This document shows positions 8,348-15,910 of a stretch of 64,000 bases of DNA, one piece after another. Source of the DNA: Gillisella vitis (GTDB lineage: Bacteria; Pseudomonadota; Alphaproteobacteria; Rhizobiales; Rhizobiaceae); assembly GCF_014204625.1 (NCBI RefSeq), contig NZ_JACHLU010000020.1, forward strand, positions 1 to 64,000, written 5' to 3'. The translations under genes were made by a program, and so were the position numbers. Within the stretch, counting starts at the first letter, position 1; each line of letters starts with the position of its first letter. The notes beneath the pieces were generated by a model. It searched no databases and was not told the DNA's origin. It saw only the letters and a list, made by a program, of their open reading frames with translations.

Positions 8348-10252
8348 TTGAAGATCAATAAAAATATTTTTATGGCATCTGTTGCTTTGGCGCTGATCGG
8401 CATGGGCGCATCGGCCGCTTTCGCATTCCAGCAGTCACCGATGCTGGAGGCTGAGGTCAAGGCAGGCAAGCTGCCGCCTGTTGATCAGCGTTTGCCCGCG
8501 CACCCACGGGTGCTGGATGTGGAAAATATCGGTAAGTTTGGCGGCACATGGCACCGTGCCTATAAGGGGCCGGGCGACCGCTGGGGACCAACCAAGCTTC
8601 TGGAAGAGCGGGCTGTCAAATTCTTTCAGGGTCAGGATGGCAAGCTCAAACTGATTCCGACCTTTATTGACAGCTACAGCATGAGCGCCGATGGCAAGGA
8701 ATTTACCTTCACGCTGCTGGATGGGTTGAAGTGGTCGGATGGCGTGCCGGTGACCACGGATGATGTGAAATTCTGGTATGAAGATGTCTTTATGAACAAG
8801 GACATCGTGCCGACCATTGATACGCTCTATGCGCCGGGCGGCAAGCCGCTGGAGGTGGAGATTGTTGACGGGCGCACGTTCAAGGTCAGGTTTGCGCAGC
8901 CCTATGTGTATTTCCTCACCATTCTGGCCAAGGATTCCACCGGAGAGCCAAGTCTGGATCGTGCATCTTTTATCATGCCGAAGCATTATCTGAAGAATTT
9001 CATGCCCAAATATGCTGATAAGGCAGTGCTGGATAAGGTTGTGGCGCAAAAGGGCGTTAAAAAATGGTCGGACCTGTGGGGTTCCTCCGGTCCGATCACC
9101 GCATGGAACCAGAATCCGGATCTGCCGGTGATTACGCCATGGAAAATTGTCACACCGCCACCTGCCAATGTGATGGTGATGGAGCGCAATCCTTATTACT
9201 ACATGGTCGACAAGGCGGGCAATCAGTTGCCTTATATCGACCGGATTGAACACAAGCTGTTCGATGGGCAGGAAAATTTCAACCTGATGGTTGTTCAGGG
9301 CCAGATCGACATGCAGGCGCGCTATACGTTCAATGGCGATTTCACCTTTTACAAGGAAAACGAAAAGCGCGGCGATTACAAGGTTCTGAAATGGACCAAT
9401 TCTGAAACCTGGTCGTTGATTCCCAATCTGACCACCAAGAATGCAACACTGGCCGCGCTCTATGCCAATGTCGATTTTCGCCATGCTTTGAGCATTGGTA
9501 TTGATCGGGATACGATCAATGAACTGGCCCAGGCCGGTCTTGGCAAGCCCCGCTCGGCCTCGCCGGTGAAAGGCTCTCCTTATTACAGCGAGGAGCTGGA
9601 AAAACACTGGGCAGAGCATGACCCGGACAAGGCCAATGAACTGTTGGACAAGGTGGGCCTGACGCAGCGTGATGCCGATGGTTTTCGTCTGGGCGCAGAC
9701 GGCAAGCGTGTTTCCATTGTGGTTGAAACCAGTCTGGATTCCTTTTCCAACACATTGGAAATGATCCGCGATAACTGGCGTGAAATTGGTGTGGAGCTGC
9801 TGCCGCGTGTGATCGACCGCACCCAGTTTGATGCCAATCGTGACAACAATGATTTCCAGATGCAATATACGTCGTTTGACCGGCTTTCCATTGTGCCATC
9901 CGATCCGCGCCTGATGCTGGGTGATGATGGTTACGGTGAGAAATATTACACCTGGTATCAAACCAAGGGGGCATCTGGTCTTGAGCCGCCGCAGGATTCC
10001 CCCATCCGCAGCCTGTGGGCCGATTGGGACAAGGCAGCAGGGGCAGGGTCGCTGGAAGAGGCGGATCAAGCCGTCAATAACATGATCCGCACCTTTGTTG
10101 AACAGGGCTATGTCATTGGTCTGGTTGGTGAAACACCTGCCTTGGTGATTGCGAAAAACACTCTTAAAAATGTGCGTGGCGACCTCATCAACGATGATGT
10201 GACCCGAGGTGAAGGTCTGGCCTATCCGGCGCAGTTTTATATCGACAAGTGA
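8348..10252 (+). CDS. Family-5 extracellular solute-binding protein of the first oligosaccharide ABC importer
   Basis: A 634-residue periplasmic binding protein of the SBP_bac_5 (Dpp/Opp) family, some 100 residues longer than typical dipeptide binders, as in relatives that bind oligosaccharides. The likely start is TTG, with AGGAGGG ending 4 bases upstream; it gives MKINKNIF and then the signal peptide ending ASAAFA. An ATG nine codons later has no ribosome-binding site, and an upstream ATG at 8318 would add a poor leader. The mature N-terminus has EVKAGKLPPVDQRLP, which recurs in the second importer's binding protein. Four transporter genes follow. Codons 4–9 overlap a perfect 16-bp palindrome, so a bound repressor would cover the start region. 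The ligand is unknown; context points to alpha-mannosides. Confidence 0.85.
   Translation: MKINKNIFMASVALALIGMGASAAFAFQQSPMLEAEVKAGKLPPVDQRLPAHPRVLDVENIGKFGGTWHRAYKGPGDRWGPTKLLEERAVKFFQGQDGKLKLIPTFIDSYSMSADGKEFTFTLLDGLKWSDGVPVTTDDVKFWYEDVFMNKDIVPTIDTLYAPGGKPLEVEIVDGRTFKVRFAQPYVYFLTILAKDSTGEPSLDRASFIMPKHYLKNFMPKYADKAVLDKVVAQKGVKKWSDLWGSSGPITAWNQNPDLPVITPWKIVTPPPANVMVMERNPYYYMVDKAGNQLPYIDRIEHKLFDGQENFNLMVVQGQIDMQARYTFNGDFTFYKENEKRGDYKVLKWTNSETWSLIPNLTTKNATLAALYANVDFRHALSIGIDRDTINELAQAGLGKPRSASPVKGSPYYSEELEKHWAEHDPDKANELLDKVGLTQRDADGFRLGADGKRVSIVVETSLDSFSNTLEMIRDNWREIGVELLPRVIDRTQFDANRDNNDFQMQYTSFDRLSIVPSDPRLMLGDDGYGEKYYTWYQTKGASGLEPPQDSPIRSLWADWDKAAGAGSLEEADQAVNNMIRTFVEQGYVIGLVGETPALVIAKNTLKNVRGDLINDDVTRGEGLAYPAQFYIDK
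8358..8373. promoter_or_regulatory. Candidate operator, copy 4 (perfect palindrome ATAAAAATATTTTTAT)
   Basis: A perfect 16-bp palindrome inside the first codons of the binding-protein gene, 105 bp downstream of copy 3. A pair of sites spanning promoter and start codon fits looping or roadblock repression. Alternatively the AT-rich codons merely favour translation initiation. Confidence 0.45.
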
Positions 10253-10365
10253 TCAAACCGAAGACATGAAGGCTTGAGAAGAACCTTTGAGCCTTCGTTT
10301 CCGGCTTGCGCAGATGCAGCATTTCCATCGTATGAATTTTGAAACTGGAGCCCGGAGGAGGAGCC

Positions 10366-11352
10366 ATGATCAATCTGATTGTCAGACGGATCCTGTGGGC
10401 CATACCCACATTGATCTTCGTGTCCATTTTGTCCTTTGTCATCATCCAGCTGCCGCCGGGTGATTATGTCACCGCCTATGTGGCGCAGTTGCGCCATGGG
10501 GGTGAATATATCAGCGATGTTCAGGAAGCCGTTTTGCGCGAGCAATTCGGGCTGAATGATCCGATTCTGGTGCAATACTGGCGCTGGATCAGCGCCATTG
10601 TGCTGCATGGCGATTTTGGGCGTTCACTGGAATGGAACATGGATGTCAAGGACATGATCTGGGACCGCCTTGGTCTGACGCTGGCGATCTCAACCCTGTC
10701 CATGGTGTTCACGTGGATTATCGCTATTCCCATTGGCGTCTATTCGGCCATCCGGCAATATTCGGTGCTGGATTACATTTTCACCGTTTTTGGCTTTGTC
10801 GGCAAAGGTATTCCAGAATTTCTGCTGGCGCTGATTTTGATGTGGCTGAGCTTCACCTATTTCAATCTGGATGTCGGCGGGCTGTTTTCACCGCAATATG
10901 CCACGGCACCCTGGTCCTGGGATCGGGTGGTCAATCTGCTGTCGCATCTATGGGTTCCTGTTGTGGTTCTGGGCGTCAGCAGCACCGCCGGGCTGATCCG
11001 GGTGATGCGCGCCAATATGCTGGATGAGATTGGCAAGCCCTATGTGGAAACCGCCTATGCGCAGGGCATGACAGAGCGTCAGGTGGTCTGGCGCTACCCC
11101 GTGCGCATTGCCCTCAACCCGTTTATCTCCACAGTTGGCTGGGCGCTGCCCGCCCTGTTTTCCGGCGATATTATTGCAGCGGTGGTGCTCAATCTGCCCA
11201 CCACCGGCCCCTTGCTTTTAAAAGCGCTTCAGATGCAGGATATGTATCTGGCAGGCAGCTTCATCCTCATTCTCAGCGTGTTCACTGTGATTGGCACAAT
11301 GTTATCCGACATTCTGCTGGCATGGTCAGACCCGCGCATTCGCTTTTCGTGA
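10366..11352 (+). CDS. ABC importer permease, DppB type (first system)
   Basis: A 328-residue inner-membrane permease of the binding-protein-dependent transport family. It has an N-terminal anchor helix (VRRILWAIPTLIFVSILSFVIIQLPPGDY) followed by five further membrane segments. The cytoplasmic coupling segment (MLDEIGKPYVETAYAQGM) carries the EAA-type loop that contacts the ATPases. The ATG has an exceptionally strong GGAGGAGGAG upstream; the longer frame from 10339 would include that site. The 113 bp between it and the binding-protein gene contain a short inverted repeat around AAGGCT but no T-run, so co-transcription is likely. Confidence 0.9.
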   Translation: MINLIVRRILWAIPTLIFVSILSFVIIQLPPGDYVTAYVAQLRHGGEYISDVQEAVLREQFGLNDPILVQYWRWISAIVLHGDFGRSLEWNMDVKDMIWDRLGLTLAISTLSMVFTWIIAIPIGVYSAIRQYSVLDYIFTVFGFVGKGIPEFLLALILMWLSFTYFNLDVGGLFSPQYATAPWSWDRVVNLLSHLWVPVVVLGVSSTAGLIRVMRANMLDEIGKPYVETAYAQGMTERQVVWRYPVRIALNPFISTVGWALPALFSGDIIAAVVLNLPTTGPLLLKALQMQDMYLAGSFILILSVFTVIGTMLSDILLAWSDPRIRFS

Positions 11353-11359
11353 GGTATCC

Positions 11360-12511
11360 ATGACTGATCTGGCCCCCGGTTCTGCTGCTTTCGCGCAAGA
11401 CATCAGTGCGAGCGCACAGACAAAAGATGAAGTGCTGTTTACGGCCAAGCCATGGACGCTGATCTGGTGGCGCTTCAAGAAACACAAGCTGGCTCTGGTG
11501 TCGCTGTTTTTCCTGGGCTTCTGTTGTCTCATCACTCTGTTTGCTGACTTCGTTTCGCCTTATGATCCGGGGGACATCAACAAGCTCAACACGTTTGTGC
11601 CGCCAACACGTCTTCACCTCATTCATGAGGGCAGTCTTCAACGCCCGTTTATCTACGGGTTGAAACGCAGCCGTGATCCGGAAACGGCACGGGTGATTTA
11701 TGTCGAAGACAGCGCCAAGCCGCTGCCGGTGCGATTTTTCACCAAGGGGGATGCCTATCATCTGCTCGGGCTTTTCCCCACCCAAATCCATCTGTTTGGG
11801 GTTGATGGCACCAAACAGAAGATCAATCTGCTGGGTACGGATTCCCTTGGACGCGATCTGTTCTCGCGCATTCTCCATGGTGCCCGCGTTACCCTTTCGG
11901 CTGGCCTGATTGGCGTTGCCTTTGCCTTTTTCATCGGCATTTTCATGGGGGCGGTGTCGGGTTATTATGGCGGTGCCATTGATGGGATGATCCAGCGGTT
12001 GATGGAATTTATCCGTTCCATTCCCACCATTCCGTTGTGGATGGGGCTTGCGGCAGCGCTTCCTATCGCCTGGGATCCGCTGCTGGTCTATGTGCTGATC
12101 ACCATCATTTTGGCGCTGATTGGCTGGACCAGCTTGGCGCGCGTGGTGCGGGGTCGGTTTTTCTCTTTGAAAACAGAGGATTATATTCTGGCAGCCCGTC
12201 TCTCAGGTGCCAGCGAATATCGCATTGTCACCAAACACATGCTGCCCGCCATGACCAGCCATATCATTGCCGCAACCACTTTGGCGGTGCCGGAGATGAT
12301 TTTGGGCGAAACGGCGCTGAGCTTCTTAGGGCTCGGGCTTCGCCCGCCGGTGGTGTCGTGGGGCGTGCTGCTTCAGGATGCGCAAAATCTGCGCTCGATT
12401 GCGCTGGCACCATGGCTACTGGCACCCGGTGTTGCCATCATTCTCGTTGTTCTCGCCTTCAACTTCCTCGGCGACGGTCTGCGCGATGCAGCCGATCCCT
12501 ACGGCCATTGA
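11360..12511 (+). CDS. ABC importer permease, DppC type (first system)
   Basis: A 383-residue partner permease starting 8 bases after the DppB-type stop, with GAGGT upstream. After the first membrane helix (LALVSLFFLGFCCLITLFADF) it carries a long periplasmic stretch of about 110 residues before the LLGTDSLGRDLFSRI segment that opens the permease core. This insertion also occurs in the second system's DppC-type protein and is longer than in dipeptide permeases. The EAA-type loop is LKTEDYILAARLSGASEYR. Confidence 0.9.
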   Translation: MTDLAPGSAAFAQDISASAQTKDEVLFTAKPWTLIWWRFKKHKLALVSLFFLGFCCLITLFADFVSPYDPGDINKLNTFVPPTRLHLIHEGSLQRPFIYGLKRSRDPETARVIYVEDSAKPLPVRFFTKGDAYHLLGLFPTQIHLFGVDGTKQKINLLGTDSLGRDLFSRILHGARVTLSAGLIGVAFAFFIGIFMGAVSGYYGGAIDGMIQRLMEFIRSIPTIPLWMGLAAALPIAWDPLLVYVLITIILALIGWTSLARVVRGRFFSLKTEDYILAARLSGASEYRIVTKHMLPAMTSHIIAATTLAVPEMILGETALSFLGLGLRPPVVSWGVLLQDAQNLRSIALAPWLLAPGVAIILVVLAFNFLGDGLRDAADPYGH

Positions 12512-12528
12512 TGGGGATTAAGGAAACC

Positions 12529-13581
12529 ATGATCCATTCTCATTCTTCCATGCCACCTGAACGTATTCTGCAACTCAACGACGTTGGCGTGCATTTTCCC
12601 ACGCGCGACGGTCTGGTCAAAGCGGTGAACGGCGTGTCCTATCACGTCAATCGGGGGGAAGTGCTAGGCATTGTCGGCGAAAGCGGCTCTGGCAAATCTG
12701 TGACTGCGCGCTCGATCATGCGGCTCTTGCCCAAAAATGCCGTCGATGCCGGTGGCTCGGTACAGTTTCGGAATCGTCTGGGGCAGGAGATTGTTCTGTC
12801 CGAACAGGAAAAGCTCGGCAAGACGATGCGCGATTTGCGGGGTGGCGATATTGGCATGGTGTTTCAGGAGCCAATGACGGCGCTGTCGCCGGTGCACACC
12901 ATCGGCACCCAGATCATGCGTACAGTGATGTTGCATCAAAAAGTCTCGAAAGCGCAGGCCCGCCAACGGGCGATAGAGCTGCTGACCAAGGTGCAAATGC
13001 CACGCCCTCAGGAGATTGTCGATAATTACCCCCATCATCTGTCGGGCGGTATGCGCCAGCGGGCGATGATTGCGCTGGCGCTGGCCTGTGATCCCTGTCT
13101 GTTGATTGCCGATGAGCCGACCACGGCGCTGGATGTGACCACGGAGGCACAAATTCTGGAGCTGCTGAAATCGCTGCAACAGGAGATGAACATGGCCATT
13201 GTCTTCATCACCCATAATTTTGGCGTGGTGGCGGACATCGCCGACCGAATTGCGGTGATGTATCTTGGCCGTGTTGTGGAAACCGGCACGGTGGACGAGA
13301 TTTTCTACGCGCCGAAACATCCCTATACGCAGGCACTGCTGGCCTCCATTCCGCGTCTGGGCAAAAGCCATGGTAAGCGTTTGCGCACCATTTCCGGCAT
13401 GGTGCCGGACCCCTATAATGTGCCCTCAGGCTGTTCTTTTCATCCGCGCTGCGAGCGGGTGGTGGCGGGCGTGTGCGATATGCGCACGCCGGATGTGGTT
13501 CATTATGACAGTGGACAGATGGCCCGCTGTCATTTTCCCGGAACGGACCTGCCAAAATCACTGGTGGAGGCTGCCCAATGA
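12529..13581 (+). CDS. ABC importer ATPase, DppD type (first system)
   Basis: A 350-residue ATPase with intact Walker A (GESGSGKS), signature LSGGMRQR, Walker B with ADEPTTALD, and an H-loop His (FITHNF). The C-terminal oligopeptide-transporter extension has the Cys cluster CSFHPRCERVVAGVC. I prefer the ATG with AAGGA 4 bases upstream. An in-frame ATG 18 bases earlier overlaps the preceding stop (TGATG) and could start by coupling. The frame extends far upstream into the permease gene but that part is not coding. Confidence 0.92.
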   Translation: MIHSHSSMPPERILQLNDVGVHFPTRDGLVKAVNGVSYHVNRGEVLGIVGESGSGKSVTARSIMRLLPKNAVDAGGSVQFRNRLGQEIVLSEQEKLGKTMRDLRGGDIGMVFQEPMTALSPVHTIGTQIMRTVMLHQKVSKAQARQRAIELLTKVQMPRPQEIVDNYPHHLSGGMRQRAMIALALACDPCLLIADEPTTALDVTTEAQILELLKSLQQEMNMAIVFITHNFGVVADIADRIAVMYLGRVVETGTVDEIFYAPKHPYTQALLASIPRLGKSHGKRLRTISGMVPDPYNVPSGCSFHPRCERVVAGVCDMRTPDVVHYDSGQMARCHFPGTDLPKSLVEAAQ

Positions 13582-14645
13582 CGATGACGCCCATGACTTT
13601 GGCTTCGCACAATACGCTTTCCATGAACGAAGACATATTGCTTTCCATCCGTGAGGCGCGCAAACATTTCCCGATTTACAAGGGCTGGCGACGCAAACAG
13701 GTTGGCAGCATCAAAGCGGTTGACGACATCAGCTTTGACATCAAAAAAGGCGAGACCTTTGGCCTTGTGGGTGAAAGCGGTTCTGGAAAATCGTCGATCG
13801 CCCGGTTGATTCTGCGGGCCTATGATGTCAGCGGCGGCTCCATCCTGTTTCGGCGTGGCGATGGCTCGGTGCTGGATATAACCGCGCTGAATGATTTTGA
13901 AATGCGCGACATTCGCCGTGAAATGCAGATGATCTTTCAAGACCCCTATTCCTCGCTCAATCCGCGCATGCGGCTTTTGGATCTGGTGGGTGAACCGCTG
14001 GTGATTCACGGCTGGGGAACACCTGCTGAAATCCGCGATCGGGTGGCCGAACTTTTGGGGCTGGTGGGCCTGCGTCCCGAATATGTGATGCGCTATCCCC
14101 ATGCGTTTTCCGGCGGGCAACGGCAGCGCATCGGCATTGCCCGGGCGCTGGCGCTGAACCCCAGTTTTATCGCCGCCGATGAAGCGGTGTCGGCGCTGGA
14201 CGTGTCGGTGGCGGCGCAAAACATCAATCTGATGCAGGATTTGCAGGAAAAATTTGGCCTGACCTATCTGTTTATCACCCATGATCTGGGCATGGTGGAG
14301 CATATTTCGGACCGGGTCGGGGTGATGTATCTGGGTCGGCTGATGGAAGTGGGGCCAACGGCAGAGATGTTTGCAAAGCCCCTGCATCCTTACACGGAAG
14401 CGCTGCTGGCGGCGGTGCCGCAACCGGACCCGCGCGGCAATCGTCTGCGCAAGCGGGTGCCGTTAAAGGGTGAAATTGCCGACGCCATGAACGTGCCCAC
14501 CGGCTGCGCCTTTCATCCCCGCTGTCCTTACGCCGATCAAACATGTCGCAGTGAGGTGCCAGCGTTGCGCAATGTGGCAGGTGGGCGGCAAGTACGCTGT
14601 CATTTTGCCGAAAAGCTTGATCTCACAGGTGTTGTTGCATCGTAA
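13578..14645 (+). CDS. ABC importer ATPase, DppF type (first system)
   Basis: A 355-residue second ATPase whose ATG overlaps the DppD-type stop (ATGA), a sign of translational coupling. Walker A is GESGSGKSS, the signature FSGGQRQRIGIARAL, Walker B ADEAVSALDVS (Asp-Glu kept; Pro replaced by Ala as is common in DppF), and the H-loop FITHDL. The C-terminal region GCAFHPRCPYADQTC matches the oligopeptide/HPY domain. It is the last gene of the importer operon, followed by a terminator. An internal ATG at residue 16 is an alternative start. Confidence 0.92.
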   Translation: MTMTPMTLASHNTLSMNEDILLSIREARKHFPIYKGWRRKQVGSIKAVDDISFDIKKGETFGLVGESGSGKSSIARLILRAYDVSGGSILFRRGDGSVLDITALNDFEMRDIRREMQMIFQDPYSSLNPRMRLLDLVGEPLVIHGWGTPAEIRDRVAELLGLVGLRPEYVMRYPHAFSGGQRQRIGIARALALNPSFIAADEAVSALDVSVAAQNINLMQDLQEKFGLTYLFITHDLGMVEHISDRVGVMYLGRLMEVGPTAEMFAKPLHPYTEALLAAVPQPDPRGNRLRKRVPLKGEIADAMNVPTGCAFHPRCPYADQTCRSEVPALRNVAGGRQVRCHFAEKLDLTGVVAS

Positions 14646-14667
14646 GATGGTGGTGAACACGGATACC

Positions 14668-14695
14668 AATGCCCTTGTCGCAGGGGGGCATTTTT
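14668..14695 (+). terminator. Intrinsic terminator of the first importer operon
   Basis: A 7-bp stem AATGCCC/GGGCATT with a GC-rich interior is followed by further T residues. It lies 22 bp after the last ATPase gene and separates the glycan-use locus from the next region. Confidence 0.7.
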
Positions 14696-14785
14696 GCGCC
14701 AAATACTTTTATCGTTGATCACTGCAAGCCTATTGACTATCGAAGGTGCTGATCTCTTTGATTGGAACGGGGCGCGGTACCGGCG

Positions 14786-15604
14786 GTGATTTATATTTGT
14801 TATGGCGTCACGAAGTCGGCCAGTACATTTCTCTATCAATTGATGGAGGAAATTTTGCTGATTTCCGGGCAAACCGTTTGCCGGATCGAGCGACCGGACC
14901 GTAGCAACCTGCAAAACTATTATGATCGCATAACGGGACCATTGATCGAGCGGATTGAAGATAGCGCGCGTGGCCGGGCTGTTGTCTTGAAGACCCATGG
15001 GCCGCTTTTGCCCGACACCGCGCAACTGATTGCGCATGGTCGGGTCAAAGCCGTCGCCTCCATTCGTGACCCGCGCGAGATGGCACTGTCCATGATGGAC
15101 AATGGTCGGCGCGCACGAAAGCTTGGCGTTCTGGCTTTTTCTGAAATTGTCGAGGTTGCCGATACATTGCCCTCGATTGACGTGCAGCTGAATTATTTCA
15201 GGGCATGGGCAGCCGTTCCCCAAGTTGAGGTCTTCGCCTATAACGACATATGTTTTGCAACGGATGTGGTTGTCGCAAGGTTATGCCGGCAGATCGGGGT
15301 TGATGTGAACTGCGACCATGTTTTGCGGCCGTTTCAAAATGGTCGGCTGATTGGCGAGATAAATCGTGCCATGCCGCGCCGCTACACAGAGATGAGCGAT
15401 GCGGTGCAGGAGGTTTTCTTGCAGCGTTACGCCGGATTCTATGGAGAAACGGATCTGCGGGAAGCTGCCATTGAGAGTGGTGTTGGTGTGGAGGCCGGAA
15501 ACCGCGGCGTTTTCTCTCATCGTGTGGGAAATGCGCTTCGTCTTGTGCGGCGGCTTTTCCTCACCCGGAGCCTTGGTGTTATCCCGTCGGATGACCATGT
15601 CTGA
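14786..15604 (+). CDS. Sulfotransferase-like protein
   Basis: A 272-residue protein with marks of PAPS-dependent sulfotransferases. CYGVTKSASTFLYQLM near the N-terminus resembles the 5'-phosphosulfate loop (K-S-x-S-T), and ASIRDPREMALSM near residue 100 resembles the 3'-phosphate site (RDPR...S). If active it would place sulfate on a glycan or small molecule in the cytoplasm. I start at GTG giving MIYICYG, right at the fold's first strand; an in-frame TTG 24 bases upstream is an alternative and neither has a good Shine-Dalgarno. It stands alone between an importer and an ABC-like protein, in a region rich in glycan genes. The acceptor is unknown, and loss of activity cannot be excluded. Confidence 0.65.
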   Translation: MIYICYGVTKSASTFLYQLMEEILLISGQTVCRIERPDRSNLQNYYDRITGPLIERIEDSARGRAVVLKTHGPLLPDTAQLIAHGRVKAVASIRDPREMALSMMDNGRRARKLGVLAFSEIVEVADTLPSIDVQLNYFRAWAAVPQVEVFAYNDICFATDVVVARLCRQIGVDVNCDHVLRPFQNGRLIGEINRAMPRRYTEMSDAVQEVFLQRYAGFYGETDLREAAIESGVGVEAGNRGVFSHRVGNALRLVRRLFLTRSLGVIPSDDHV

Positions 15605-15910
15605 TTTGAGTGGCGGTTCGTGGTGGCCGTTCGTGCGCTTGTCACCAATGCACCTGTGAGATTGTCAGGCATTGGATGGTTGACGAGGCAAAGAGCCATG
15701 AACGGGACCGAAATTACGGTCATATAATCATTACGGTGCGATATATTTTATCTGTTTTCCCATCACATTGATGGGATTCATTGAAATTTTGCCCTGCTTT
15801 TGTGCATTGCACCTTTGCGCGTGCGTTGAGACTGCATATATTCTATATCCTTGAACAGACGACTCGCGTGTTGTCTGACACCGCTTTGTGGGCCGCGTGA
15901 ATAGCTGACG
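15605..15910. other. 306-bp intergenic region upstream of the ABC-like gene
   Basis: No gene, RNA or strong hairpin is evident. The right half is AT-rich with several TATA-like hexamers (for example around 15835–15850), so it probably carries the promoter for the ABC-like and cyclic-nucleotide-binding pair, but I cannot assign one. Confidence 0.4.

Noticed and set aside
8435..10069. A 544-codon open frame antisense to the first importer's binding-protein gene
   Set aside because: The His/Ile/Gln-rich product resembles no family, and the sense frame is a clear SBP_bac_5 protein with a signal peptide and ribosome-binding site. Long antisense frames are common in GC-rich coding DNA.
12037..12528. 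A long N-terminal extension of the DppD-type ATPase
   Set aside because: It lies within the DppC-type permease gene in another frame and lacks ATPase features; a ribosome-binding site precedes the chosen start.
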